DNA of 64,000 nt from Artemisia argyi. Taxonomy: Eukaryota; Streptophyta; Magnoliopsida; Asterales; Asteraceae. The notes beneath the pieces were generated by a model that was not told the DNA's origin, searched no databases, and saw nothing but the letters and a program-made list of their open reading frames with translations. Of the stretch, positions 24,701 to 35,036 are shown in pieces. The DNA is taken from positions 145,644,731 through 145,708,730 of the forward strand of contig CM060706.1 in the NCBI GenBank assembly GCA_030686995.1, written 5' to 3'. Position 1 is the first letter of the stretch. Every line of letters starts with the position of its first letter. Position numbers and translations under genes: made by a program.

Positions 24701-25704
24701 GCTGTACGATGAAATGTTAACTTATGAACAAAACAACCGTCAGCAACAGTCTACTAACTCCAACAACTTACGTTCAACACCTCTCTAAAGTGACAATCAG
24801 ACAAATTTCTAACTAAACAATACATTTATAAATTAAATTAATTCACAAAATGCAATACATCACATTTCTCGAATTAATAATCTGAACTCTATCTACACCG
24901 AATACAGTGCACAGCCGTACGACGAAATGTTAACTTACGAGCCAAACACTTGTCAGCAACAGCCTACAAATTCTAACAACTTAAGTTCATCATCAATCTA
25001 AAGTGACAAGCAGACAAATTTCTAACTAAACAATACAGTAATTAATTAAACTAATTCTCAACATGCTATATATCACATTTACCGAATTAATTAAACTTAA
25101 ACTCTACCAAAACAGGACAAAGTGACACAGCCGTATTACAAAATGTTAACTTGCGAGCAAAACACTCGTCAACAATGGTCTGCTAATTCTCGCAATTTAA
25201 GTTAATTAGATCAATTTCTAGCTAAACAATACAGTAACAAATTTCTCACAAAATGCTATACTCTTAGCCACATCCATACGACGAAATGTTAACTCACGAG
25301 TGAAACACAGTCGTAACACAACACGCTAAATATCACATTTAACGAAATTAGGTCAAAACGAATAATCAATTAAATAACCTTTGAGGATATAAGCTTGAAG
25401 AAGAGTAGGATCAAGCTGAATAGCCTTATCACAGTCCTTAATCACATGCTTATGAAGCTCCAATTGACTATAACAATACGCACGATTACTGATACAAAAC
25501 AAATTCAATCAATCAGTTAATTAATTAATTAATCAATCAATTAATCAATTAAATATATTAAAAACCGAATTAACTAACTAAACTAACTAACCAGATATCC
25601 TGTATAACACATGATTGAGATAATAACGAATCGAGTACACGTATAGCTTTAGACCAGTCACGTGAGCTGCAAAACTTTGCCAGCTCAGCTCGTTGTGACG
25701 TCAT
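12778..25704 (-). CDS. SRFR1: SRFR1-like tetratricopeptide-repeat protein
   Basis: Orthologue by protein pattern of Arabidopsis SUPPRESSOR OF rps4-RLD1, a TPR adaptor that restrains effector-triggered immunity. The 23 exons are: 25592-25704, 25379-25488, 22688-23346, 21547-21591, 21184-21285, 21033-21113, 19882-19948, 19652-19752, 19439-19546, 19214-19284, 18993-19049, 18803-18911, 18610-18690, 18412-18498, 18010-18204, 17577-17896, 17405-17491, 17230-17329, 16257-16348, 16107-16145, 15924-16014, 13185-13282, 12778-13066. All introns are GT-AG and the sum is 3,102 bp (1,033 aa), near the family's usual length. The protein starts MTSQRAELAKFCSSRDWS; TPR units lie at about residues 35-90 and 295-570, and NRAYCYSQLELHKHVIKDC is diagnostic. 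A serine-rich linker lies between them (about 110-290). The C-terminus has a hydrophobic stretch (AVVGFSVMLGLLLAANMEF, about 948-966), consistent with membrane association known for SRFR1. No lesions seen. Confidence 0.93.
13483..13705. repeat. Insertion flanked by about 22-bp direct repeats, SINE-like candidate
   Basis: GTGGTGTTTGAATTTGACTT at 13,483 and a near copy at 13,683 flank about 178 bp of moderately GC-rich sequence. That sequence holds gggttgaaccctagacctc, which resembles a tRNA-type B box on the complement. No poly-A tail is present. It lies in SRFR1 intron 21. Confidence 0.3.
14050..15840 (+). mobile_element. Decayed retroelement ORF (DUF4283 / zinc-knuckle gag-like) in SRFR1 intron 21
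   Basis: Plus-strand frames at 14,674-14,961 encode a DUF4283-type domain (FFKFTSLEGMEQVIENGPW, then VPVWVKLHNV and LIATKIGQPIMLDAYTS). Frames at 15,029-15,373 encode a zinc knuckle (CETCNIFGHSKEQC) and a basic linker. Stops and frameshifts separate the pieces, and no reverse transcriptase follows. Such ORFs belong to LINE-like or gag-like retroelements common in eudicots. It lies antisense to SRFR1, whose splice sites are intact on both sides. Confidence 0.65.
16395..16555 (-). mobile_element. Au-like SINE in SRFR1 intron 18
   Basis: The complement reads gaggtcttctcagaag...tagggGTATGATCTGTCTACA..., then tctacctcccccataccctg, then gtgggattgggttatcgttgttgctgttgttg. This is the body and TTG-repeat 3' end of the widespread plant Au SINE family, somewhat diverged. 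Target duplications were not resolved. Confidence 0.55.
24290..25370. repeat. Diverged tandem array, about 200-235-bp unit, in SRFR1 intron 2
   Basis: The motif (t)aaagtgacaatcagac recurs at about 24,357, 24,553, 24,787 and 25,001. It is accompanied by acgaaatgttaac, cgagcaaaacac and aactaattcacaac in the same order. There are about five copies with many substitutions, so the array is old. Confidence 0.7.
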
Positions 25705-25908
25705 CGCCGACGGTTACAGATCGGTTTTGACGGCAGTCTGTTGTGTTTTTTGTGTGTGTTTTTACTGTGTGTTTTGGTGTGTGTGTGAGACAGGATAGAG
25801 TTGAAAAAAAGAAAAATGAGGGGGGAGGGGGGATCGGACGGTAAAGTGAGAAAGAGGGACACGTGGCGGAAGGAGAAAGAGCTAGGGTGAAAGTGTGAGT
25901 GGGTGAAG

Positions 25909-26483
25909 TGTATGTGGTGTTTGTTGGTAACGCCGTTTTGGGGTTCCGTTAAGTGGGGGCATGTGTATGCCACGTGATGTTAATGTGTTTAGTACTTGGT
26001 ACTTACTATTACTGGAGTACTTTGCTGTCAAATTGGTTGGAACCTATCCTGCCTTCAAAGCAAAGATAGTTATTATGCTAGTGGTAAAAAAGTAAAAAAG
26101 ATTAGGTAAATCTTTTTCTTTAACAACTTTGCAGTTTACTTTTTCTTTTTTAAGACGAGATATTTGGTGTCTTTTCTAAGAGTAACTGTGACCAGTAGCC
26201 ATGAAAAAATAGTCACAGCGAGCTATTTTTTAAACAAATATTAAAGGATTACTCTTTCTTAAAAATAGTTACAGCTTACTGCTATTTCGCTAGTCGACTA
26301 CTAAAAGTTAAAATGCTCATTGTTTACCGCTCATCATTTCAAAAAACTCCTCACAATTAATAAAAGTGCGGTGAAATTATCGAAACCAAAATCTCCCCCC
26401 CCCCCCCCCCCCCAACCCCACTTTCACCTATTTATTTTCACTTTCATTCTTAAAAAAACTTGAGACAAAAAATCGATGTGGAG
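25909..26483. repeat. Tandem duplication upstream of SRFR1, copy A
   Basis: About 575 bp, starting tgtatgtggtgtttgttggtaacgccg and ending acttgagacaaaaaatc..., including a C20 run near 26,394-26,413. It repeats in the next 1.2 kb. Copy A has both MITE target sites empty. It starts about 200 bp upstream of the SRFR1 start codon, so it may overlap the promoter. Confidence 0.85.
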
Positions 26484-26565
26484 GTGTATGTGGTGTTTGT
26501 TGGTAACGCCGTTTTGGGGGTTCCGTTAAGTGGGGGCATGTGTATGCCACGTGATGTTAATGTAC

Positions 26566-26884
26566 TTAGGGTAGTGGCAACCCATCGGCAAAATGGGTTC
26601 GGCAAGAGTTACCGATCGGCAATTCCCATTGCCATACATTCGGCAAGCAAAAATCGGCATGGCTTGCGGTAGATTTCACCGATTCGGTGGGGGAGAAAAA
26701 CAAGGAAGAAATGCTTGTTTGGGAGTAAATGCTTGGAGTGTTTAATGTTGAGGCAAGGCTAGGCAAGGTTGCCACTAAAAATTCATGTTGAGGCAACCTT
26801 AGGCATAAAATGTGTTGGGAGTAAGTGATTGGTTGTTTGCATAAAAAGTTGAGGCAACCTTAGGCAAGGTTGCCACCACCCTTA
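26566..26884. mobile_element. Harbinger-type MITE A, 313 bp, TSD TTA
   Basis: The element at 26569-26881 starts GGGTAGTGGCAACCC and ends GGTTGCCACCACCC. TTA flanks both sides (26566-26568 and 26882-26884). It shares internal motifs (aggttgccactaaaa) with the larger Harbinger element at 8.4-9.75 kb. Confidence 0.8.
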
Positions 26885-26895
26885 GTACTTGGTAC

Positions 26896-27214
26896 TTAGG
26901 GGGGTGGCAACCTTGCCTAACCATGCCTCAAGTTTTTATACCAACAACCAATCAAAATGTTCCAACTCATTTTTTGCCTAACCATGCCTAAACATTGATT
27001 TTAAGTGGCAACCATGCCTCAAGTTTGAATACAATGCACGCTCCTATTCATTTAATGTCAAACGGTCGAATGTTGCCTAGAACTTCTCCATACCGAAACG
27101 GTAGAAATCACCGCAAGGGGCACCGATCGGGCCATGCCGCTGCAGTGGCAGCCATGGTTGCCGATCGGCAGTCTTTGCCGAACTAGTTTCACCGCAAGGA
27201 TGCCACCACCCTTA
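26896..27214. mobile_element. Harbinger-type MITE B, 313 bp, TSD TTA
   Basis: The element at 26899-27211 starts GGGGGGTGGCAACC and ends GGATGCCACCACCC. TTA flanks both sides. The uninterrupted target (tacttactattactgg) is visible in copy A at about 26,003-26,018. It lies only 14 bases from MITE A, in the opposite orientation as judged by the caaccttgccta and accgatcggcaa motifs. Confidence 0.8.
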
Positions 27215-27785
27215 CAATTACTGGAGTACTTTGCTGTCAAATTGGTTGGAATCTATCCTGCCTTCAAAGCAAAGATAGTTATTATGCTAGTGGTAAAAAA
27301 GTAAAAAAGTTTAGGTAAATCTTTTTCTTTAACAACTTTGCGTTTTACTTTTTCTTTTTTAAGACGAAGATATTTGGTGTCTTTGCTAAGAGTAGCAGTA
27401 ACTGTGACCAGTAGCCGTGAAAAAATAGTCACAGTGAGCTATTTTTTAAACAAATATTAAAGGATTACTCTTTCTTAAAAATAATTACAGCTTACTGCTA
27501 TTTCGCTAGTCGACTACTAAAAGTTAAAATGATCATTGTTTACTGCTCATCATTTCAAAAAACTCCTCACAATTGATAAAAGTGCGGTGAAATTATCGAA
27601 ACCAAAATCCCCCCCCCCCCCCCTCACCCACTTAAAAAAACTTGAGACAAAAATCCTATGTGGAGGTATGCAGCCTCTGCAGTGGCACATGGCCCATTAA
27701 CCTATAGGGCCTCCAATTTTTGTAAGTCAAGTATATGTATGTAACAAAATGAATTCAACCCATATTTGATGACAAAAAGGGTTTT

Positions 27786-28414
27786 ATATCAAATAGGTTA
27801 CCTAACTTTGCGTTTTTGTGCACCTAAGTTACCCAACTTTTTTTTTGTTCAAATGGGTTACTGAACTATACGGGTTTGACATTTAGGTTACTCAAAATCA
27901 TAAATGTGTTCATCGAGATTACCCCGATGACCGGTAACCGGGAGATTAAGTTATTACTTTGTCCACGTTAGCTTTATGTTCAAATAAGTTACTCAACTTT
28001 GCGATTTTGTTCGTCTAAGTTACTGAACTTTTTATCCATTTTTTACGGTTTTGATCGTTTTTTGTTACGTTTTCGTCCGTTTTTTCACATTCTTGTCAGT
28101 TTTTACGTTCTCGTCCGTTTTTTAACGTTCTCGTCCATTTTTTAACGTTCTCGTCCGTTTTTTAACGTTCTTGTCCATTTTTTTCGTTTTCGTCTGTTTT
28201 TTTTACGTTTTTGTTCGTTTTTATCTATTTCTTTACGCTTTTATCCGTTGTTTTACTTATTCGTCCGTTTTTTTTACGTTTTTGTTTGTTTTTTACATTC
28301 TCTTCTGTTTTTCCGTTCTAGTCCCTTTTTTTCATTTTTGCCCGGTTTTTTTACGTTTTTGTCCTTTTTTTTAACGTTTTCGTTCGTTTTTATCCTTTTC
28401 TATATGCATTTGTC

Positions 28415-28445
<31 letters not shown>

Positions 28446-29195
28446 TTTTGTCCGTTTTTATCCGTTTCTATACGCTTTGTCAGCTCTCTTTTACGTTTTT
28501 ATGTTTTCGAAGATTATGAGCTAATAAATTGAACACCATATTTAGCGAATTAAGTGTATTTCGTTAGAATTTACACGTTTTTATATATATTTTTATATAC
28601 GTTATTACAAAAACGTTCTTATCAAATGCTTTTATACACGTTATTATATACCTTTTTTATACGTTTTTATGATGTGATGTTGAGGTGTTTGGTGAGTGAG
28701 GGTGTTTTTTATGTGACTTATAAGGGTAGCCTAAATTAACAAAGTTCAATAACTTATTGGGTCAATTTCATATTTACCCAACTTAAACATGATAATGTCA
28801 TATTTACCCAAAATATGCTTTAACTACATTGTAAATCATGCATTCAAAACTTGTATTTTGGGTATATATGACATTATCATGTTTAGATTGAGTAAATCCG
28901 GAATTATCCCTAACTTATTTGTATAAAACTTTAGTAACTTAGGTGAACAAATTCGCAAAGTTCAGTAACTTAGGTGAACAAATTCGCAAAGTTCAGTAAC
29001 TTATTTGTATAATTAAAAAAATAAAAGTCAGCTGCCAACGTGGCATGCCAACCGGTTATAACAAGTGCAAAATAGTTGGGTCACTATTTTGCCCGGTAAC
29101 GATAGTTCAGTAACCCATTTGAACAAAAAAAAAATTGGGTAACTTAGGTGCACAAAAACGCAAAGTTGGGTAACCTATTTGATATTTTGTTATAT
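27786..29195. mobile_element. Long-inverted-repeat element with T-rich minisatellite core
   Basis: The left end (27,786-27,885: caaataggttacctaactttgcg...) and the right end (29,100-29,195) are inverted copies over about 90 bp. The unit 'gttactgaactttgcg' recurs in both orientations inside. The core (about 28,030-28,520) is an array of 20-25-bp units of the type cgtccgttttttaacgttct. No clear target duplication, so the superfamily is open. Phe-rich frames here are translations of the repeat. Confidence 0.6.
28761..28907. mobile_element. 147-bp foldback MITE, copy 1
   Basis: gtcaatttcatatttaccc at the left and gagtaaatccggaattatccc at the right form an imperfect inverted repeat around a ctacattgtaaatcatgcattc centre. 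The same family occurs at 45,513-45,660. Confidence 0.6.
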
Positions 29196-29624
29196 CGGTT
29201 CATAAGTGTGGCTGTATTTTAAGTTTTCTTGTCTTTCTCTTTGTTATGTGACCAACAAGGGAAATCATTAATAAGACCTCAAGGTTTTTTTTTTTTTTTT
29301 TTTTTTTTTTAAGTTATTCAGTATGCTTCGTTGTCTTATCTTTTATCATTTACATATTTGATATTCAAGAAATACAAAACTTTGTGAGATGATGACACTT
29401 TGATATATACCCAGTTTTATCGTTTACATGTTATACTTGTAAGTTCTAACCATTACTCGTAATATTAATGGAGCTTTTACATGTATATTCATAGTTTTAA
29501 ATGTTAAGAATGCCTACTTTATATTATGGCACATGGACAACATAATCTACAGGACATGCTGTTATTTCATAATAACTTATTGTTGGTATATTTTGTTTCA
29601 AGACAACAACCTTGTATAGTCATA

Positions 29625-29798
29625 ACTTGTAGATTATGATCTAGCATTCTTCATTTGATTAGAAAAATCATGAACATGGATGTGAAATATCTAAAAATCT
29701 GTATACTATGTCATAAAAATATGTATACTTGTAGATTATGATCTAGCATTCTTCATTTGATTAGAAAAATCATGAACATGGATATGAAATATCTAAAA
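29625..29798. repeat. Tandem duplication, 102-bp period
   Basis: acttgtagattatgatctagc begins at 29,625 and again at 29,727. The second copy extends about 72 bp with one or two differences. Confidence 0.85.
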
Positions 29799-30601
29799 AT
29801 TGGCTTCGATGAAGGTCTGGCTAATTACAGGCTCCGGATTCACCGATGTCGAAGCATGATGATTGGGTGTTATTTCTAGGTGAGATCGTATTGTGAAAGT
29901 GGAGGCAAACATGGAGGTAACTCATTGATATTGGTAACTGGTATTGGTGTTAAGATCGAGAGACTCGGTGGGGGTGTAACATCTCTTCCTTGTTCCGGAA
30001 ATGTAGCAAACGTGGTAATACGGTTACAAACTTGAAAATAATAGTAGGACTAATAGTAACGGGTTCCACGGATAGCAACATTAATTAAACAATAATTTGT
30101 ACGACCAGGCCTTGTGATTGTTATCGAAGGATTGAGGTGTGTGTGATCTAGCCAAGCTTCCTCATAACCTGAAATAAGAAATACAAAGACACTACGTTAA
30201 GTAATTGCGCAGGGCTTGGACCCTACAAACCACCTCCAGCGTGCGAATAAGTATATTATATAGTAATTAAGGTGTTTTAGAGAAGTGTTAAGTGTTGAGA
30301 GAGCATACCATAATCAATGGATCGGCCAAACTATTTATAAGGGAAGGGAGATAGCTTGGGAAGCCTTAGCACGTTTTTAGGAGATCATGATGATGTCCCA
30401 TAATTTGTGGTAACCGTCAGGCTTAGTGCCCCATGTCCTCTTCCTTGGCGGGAAAGCCAAGGTTTAGTGGTGAACGTGGGGGGAAGACTAAGTCAAGCAT
30501 TTATCTATCATAGTCATCTTTGAAGGACACACCTCGAAAGGTGTGAGGCTTCGACTGGAAAATTCCCAACTGGTAACCATCGGTCGTACTGTTCGGAGGG
30601 T

Positions 30602-30760
30602 ATGTCGTCAAGTGTATTGCTTAACGTCGAACCACCTTACAAGCACCATCAAAACATAGGATCGGGAATGGTGGGCAATCCAGTTGTAAAAGTCAATTGC
30701 ATTTATTGTGGACGCGGTTTCCGGTCAGGATCGAACATAAAGTATTTGTGCGGGTTTTTA
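30602..30760 (+). pseudogene. hAT-type BED zinc-finger fragment
   Basis: The frame begins MSSSVLLNVEPPYKHHQ and contains VVKVNCIYCGRGFRSGSN, which resembles the BED finger at the N-terminus of hAT transposases (K.+C.YC...F..G..R...HL). The paired histidine is lost because the frame reads KYLCGF where KYHL is expected. After residue 53 the sequence is unrelated. Only a 5' fragment remains. Confidence 0.45.
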
Positions 30761-31101
30761 GAAGTGTTTATGGAAGTTTTTATTTATTTATTTACAAGTC
30801 TTTCAGTGTATAATCATTTGTATAGTGTGCTAAATGTAAAGCGTGTATTTCTTTTTTGTATATATGCTATATATACACGTGTATGTTATATATCAGTATC
30901 AATTGAGGCAATGTTTTATATGTCAAGATCGTTCGCTAACCTTATTTTTATCTGTTATCAATAATTTACGATAAATATATGACTTAAGTTATCTACGACG
31001 TTGTTGTAATTTATGTAAAATGAGATGAAAAAATAGATTGTTAGCCATAATTATTTGATTTATTTAAGAAATTTTGTGTTTGTTTTATGCAATAGATAAA
31101 A

Positions 31102-31131
31102 CGAGCTGGGTAGCCCGCGCGTTGCGGCGGG
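31102..31131 (-). repeat. Helitron 3' terminal hairpin
   Basis: The minus strand reads CCCGCCGCAACGCGCGGG (31,131-31,114), then a 12-nt spacer ending CTCG at 31,102, then T. It matches the hairpin at 10,403-10,420 except for one base. Confidence 0.65.
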
Positions 31132-31235
31132 TGAGTTTGTGTTGATAAAAATTTTAAGAATATGCGGATGACGTTTTTTGTTGTTATTTTTATGTTTTTT
31201 TGTGTTTAAGTATATTTATATTTGCATAAATTTTT

Positions 31236-31240
31236 TTGTT

Positions 31241-31277
<37 letters not shown>

Positions 31278-31303
31278 ACTTTTTATTTTGGAAATTTGTA
31301 AGC

Positions 31304-31393
<90 letters not shown>
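31236..31393. repeat. Poly(T) and (TA)n microsatellite
   Basis: A run of about 33 T (31,238-31,271) is followed by about 43 TA units (31,308-31,393). Tyr/Ile-alternating frames here are artefacts. Confidence 0.95.
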
Positions 31394-31395
<2 letters not shown>

Positions 31396-31617
31396 GTTTT
31401 GTTTTGCTTTTTGGTTTTGGTGGTTCCCAATTTTGGACTGTCCAATAGGCTTTTTTTTTGTTGTTGCAAAATTCGTTTTAACATTGGCCCAACAAAGACG
31501 CTGTGCATATCGTTTTATGAAATCAAATTGAGGAAAAACACATAGGGCAAGGTGGTTAGGGTTTGTGTAAGTTTCAATAAGACGCAGCTGGTTACAATTC
31601 CATTTCATTAAAACGAT

Positions 31618-31974
31618 ATGCCTCCTAAATATCCTAAGTGTCTGGAGATTGCATGTCAAATTGGTGATAGGCGTGTCGAGAAGGTTTTGGAGGCGGTGTT
31701 CTGTCGCGAGAAGTATGCTTGTAAGGGTGATGAAAACGCTTATGATGAAAGGATTGAAGAAGTAAAAGCAATAACTGAGCATAGACATGGGATTATTATG
31801 GAATTGAAGAATCTTGGGGTTCACCCAGCTTTGGAGAAGTATTTGACTGATTTAGAAAGGGTGGAGCGGGAGGATTTCGATGAATTAGGATGGTTGTTTC
31901 AGATGAAGTATCGTTCTGGTTTGCGTGCTGCTGAGAAATCCAAGATTGGCAAGAAACTGAGGAGGTTGAAATAA
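31618..31974 (+). CDS. Small protein of unknown function, 118 aa, inside the Helitron
   Basis: An intact frame with a real ATG (MPPKYPKCLEIACQIGDR) and a TAA stop. The product is charged and mostly helical, with alternating acidic and basic patches (DERIEEVKAITEHRH; YLTDLERVEREDFDEL) and a basic C-terminus (KSKIGKKLRRLK) that could bind nucleic acid or act as a nuclear signal. No membrane segment is seen. It lies on the strand opposite to RepHel and RPA. A second ORF of exactly the same length lies 1 kb downstream on the same strand. I do not recognise the family. It could be a captured host gene or a Helitron accessory gene. Confidence 0.5.
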   Translation: MPPKYPKCLEIACQIGDRRVEKVLEAVFCREKYACKGDENAYDERIEEVKAITEHRHGIIMELKNLGVHPALEKYLTDLERVEREDFDELGWLFQMKYRSGLRAAEKSKIGKKLRRLK

Positions 31975-32860
31975 GGTTGGTTATCTTTGTCTCTTTTGTG
32001 GGTTTGAATGTGGTGGAGTGTAGTAGGCTTTTGTTTGGGTTAGTTGGGTAACAATGGTATCTTTTGTTGTAGTTGTTTTAGGATTATGTAGCTTTTGTAT
32101 GGTGTATATATTTTATGTATGAAAGTTCCAGTTTAGCTGGAATGTGTGTAATGTCTATGTTAATATGAATAAAATTATATGTTTGTATGCTGTTGGATTG
32201 TTTATAATGTTGTTTCATCTATATTATCTTTTGGTCTTTATTAGATTTTTGATAGTTGTGATTCACCTGAATCAGTTGTTTATAGTTTTATATATGATTA
32301 TATTACTAAAATTATAAGTTTGTATATGGTTTGTGAATAAATTGGTTGTACCATGTGGTGTGGTTCAGTTAGGTTAGAACATGGGATTGAAAACTGATAT
32401 GATTGCACATTGTTTGTTTTTGTTTAGAATCCTTATGTTTTTAGAAATAAGAGTCTGTTTTTCAGGTTATTGTTGCATTTCAAATTGTAGAATTAATGTT
32501 GAGAATATAGAATGAGAATGATTGGTTATGGCAAATGTGTTAGGGAAGATCTGAATTGTTACAAAAATGCAAAAGGATTGCAACAGTTCTGTATGTAGAT
32601 GCTTCATTTGTGGTTGGGATAGGTACTGACAAAAGTTGAAATAAGATAGGGAATATGTTCTATTTTGAATGCTTTTTACTGTATGTGTATGCACATGTGT
32701 TGTAATTTTGTGGTATGAACATATGGGAAAAATACATACTGTTGTACTTTAATTTATTTGGTATGTGGAGTTGGATTAAACTGTTTTGCCTAGGAAAGAT
32801 GGCCAAAGTAGATACTATTGTAATTTAGTTTGGGTAACTGGATTAGGTAGGCTTCTGTAA

Positions 32861-32870
32861 CTATATAAGT
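32861..32870 (+). promoter_or_regulatory. TATA box upstream of the second small ORF
   Basis: ctatataagt lies about 68 bases before the ATG at 32,938. Confidence 0.4.
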
Positions 32871-32937
32871 AGTGGTAGTGTGTCCATTGGTAGTTGCATT
32901 TGAATAGTTTTCTTTAAAATTTGTTGAAAACTAAAAC

Positions 32938-33294
32938 ATGGTGTTGACACCTAACTTTGATCAATTAAAAGCAATATGAGGTTCTGATGAGTCAAAAGAT
33001 TATTTCAAGTTTCTATTTGTTCAAGAGGAAGGTGAGAATGAGGGGCTTATTAGGAAAATTGTTGAGTGGTGTGATGGGCTGCATGAAAAAATTGCACAGT
33101 TTGGAACAATGCTTGAAGAGGGGCAACGTTTCAGCGATTTCGATGTGCCACATTGGGATGGGATGGAATGTCTAGTTGAAGCACAGGCCAGGAATGGGGT
33201 CATTCTGCAGGCGTTCCTTCGTCTGTTGGATCTCTTGCGTGAAGCACGTGAAGAGAAGCGCAGGCATGTGATGGTTATGGATGTCCATCAGTAA
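32938..33294 (+). pseudogene. Small protein gene, 118 codons, one internal stop
   Basis: The frame from the ATG at 32,938 to the TAA at 33,292 is 119 codons including the stop, interrupted once by TGA at 32,977-32,979 (codon 14). After it the frame is clean: DESKDYFKFLFVQEEGENEG, then LIRKIVEWCDGLHEKIAQF, a central DFDVPHWDGMECLVEAQ and a basic helical end (LLREAREEKRRH). Same length and strand as the ORF at 31,618, and preceded by a TATA box. Family unknown. Translation could only begin at the later ATG (33,007 region is out of frame; the in-frame one is at 33,109, MLEEGQRF), so the product is probably lost or shortened. Confidence 0.45.
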
Positions 33295-33960
33295 AATCAG
33301 TTGTTGTTGTTGTCAGTTTAATCATGGCTGTTGTGAAAGTTTGATGTATTGTTTGTGCCTGTTGTTGTATTATGTTTATGCCCTGTCAATGTAGCTGCTA
33401 TCTTAATGTTTGTATTAAGTATTGTAAGATATTAATTTCATAAATAGGAGGCATGAGTTTGTGTAGCTCTTTAATGTGCAAATTGTTTTCCCTATTGTGG
33501 TATGTTTTTTTCTTTGAATTAAAAAAAGCAGTATAAATGTATACGATTTGTTAAAGCAGCATAAGTTTAAGTTTATACAAATGTCATGTAGTTGTAGGTT
33601 ATGTTTTGTCTGTTGTCTAAAGGTAATCATAATTTAAGGTAGATATATTCGAGATATAGAAGCTGATACATCTCTATTTATAGAAAGAAAGATGTATCTA
33701 CAACTGTAGCAGCTAGTGTAGATTATAAGTGCATTTGAACAGCATAGATATGTTCACATCATTGTCGGTAATGACAATGCAAAAGGAAACATACATAGCT
33801 GTTCAATGCCAAAAACAGGTTATTGCAGGTTGTCTAAGTCGTTCTACACATAACCTTTATTTTTTCTGACATGTATTTACATAGAACGGTGGTTTTAGAC
33901 CAGAGTTTAATAGGCTGCAACAGTTGCCAAAAATGGTAAGCAGTATTTGTTGGTGGATAT

Positions 33961-34993
33961 TTAAGCTTTCTTTTTCTTGGTTTTAGATGATTCTTCTGGG
34001 AAAAGAGATCGCTTGACGGACTTGGTAGCTGCGCCATCTGTTTTGGAGCTGGTTTATATAGCCAAGTCCGGTGTTGGTGGTGTTCCAGTCGCTGCATGAT
34101 GGTAAAAAAATGTAAGTTAAAATTTCACATTAAAGTTAGTGATTGTTGGTTAGTTTCTTAAACAATATTAAGTTTGTACCTGTTTCTGTCTGTTTGTCTT
34201 TGATAATGTTCTTTGATGATTCTAGAGTTTTCATTTCTGCTGGTATGCCTAGTATTAGTAATAGGAAAATTGAGTTTAGATTATTGCCATTATTATATAA
34301 AACATTCTGTCAATTTGGAAATACTGTATTACCTTCTGTCTCGACAGCTGATGTTGGCACATAGTGAAGAGCAGCGTCTGTTTTTTCACTTGTCTTTGAG
34401 CCTGGCATAAACAATGATCCACTGTTAAAAAAATAAAAGTATTTATACCCGTTTTTTATTTGCTGGTGACAACCATGTTTCTTACCTGATGGTGTGTCTT
34501 CAATCTGCTGTGGCAGGTTTGGTTTGTCCAATATCTCATTAAAAAAAATTCTGGTGGTTTTTGTTTAGATGCTGTGTTAAAATGAAATTGGAATATGTGC
34601 TTTTTTCCAACAATTGAGTGCAATTCCTCTGGAATGTCCTTAGGATTAGGATCGTTGAGTGAACTAACTAATGCATTACATTTTATACCATCAAAGTCGT
34701 TTGTTTTAGGCCAAAAAAATGTAATCATAGCTGTTGCTGTTCCATATGTTATGTATGCTTTAAAATTGTACCTACACGTGTAGATTAATTATACATAATA
34801 CTCATAAATGTTGTGATAGGAATGTAGAATAGATTGGTACTTGTAATCCGGAAAGTCCATTGGCCCGTGTGTTTTGCATTCAAACGTCCCTTCATGATTC
34901 TCAGCTTTGTTACTACACTTTGTGCATGATGGGTAGTACCATTCACGTAATGTATTAATGGATGTTATCACACCATCACATGTAAATTGGATA

Positions 34994-35036
<43 letters not shown>

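Larger units (their letters stand above)
26484..27665. repeat. Tandem duplication upstream of SRFR1, copy B (with MITEs)
   Basis: Same unit as copy A, enlarged by two 313-bp MITE insertions. It ends at acttgagacaaaaatcctatgtggaggtatg, where a third copy would begin but does not. Its C-run (27,609-27,623) is shorter than in copy A. Confidence 0.85.

Noticed and set aside
28171..28739. Phe-rich membrane-like frames
   Set aside because: They translate a T-rich minisatellite and have no start context, domain or conservation.
31288..31545. Frames of alternating Tyr-Ile on both strands
   Set aside because: They are the (TA)n microsatellite read through; no conserved protein part.
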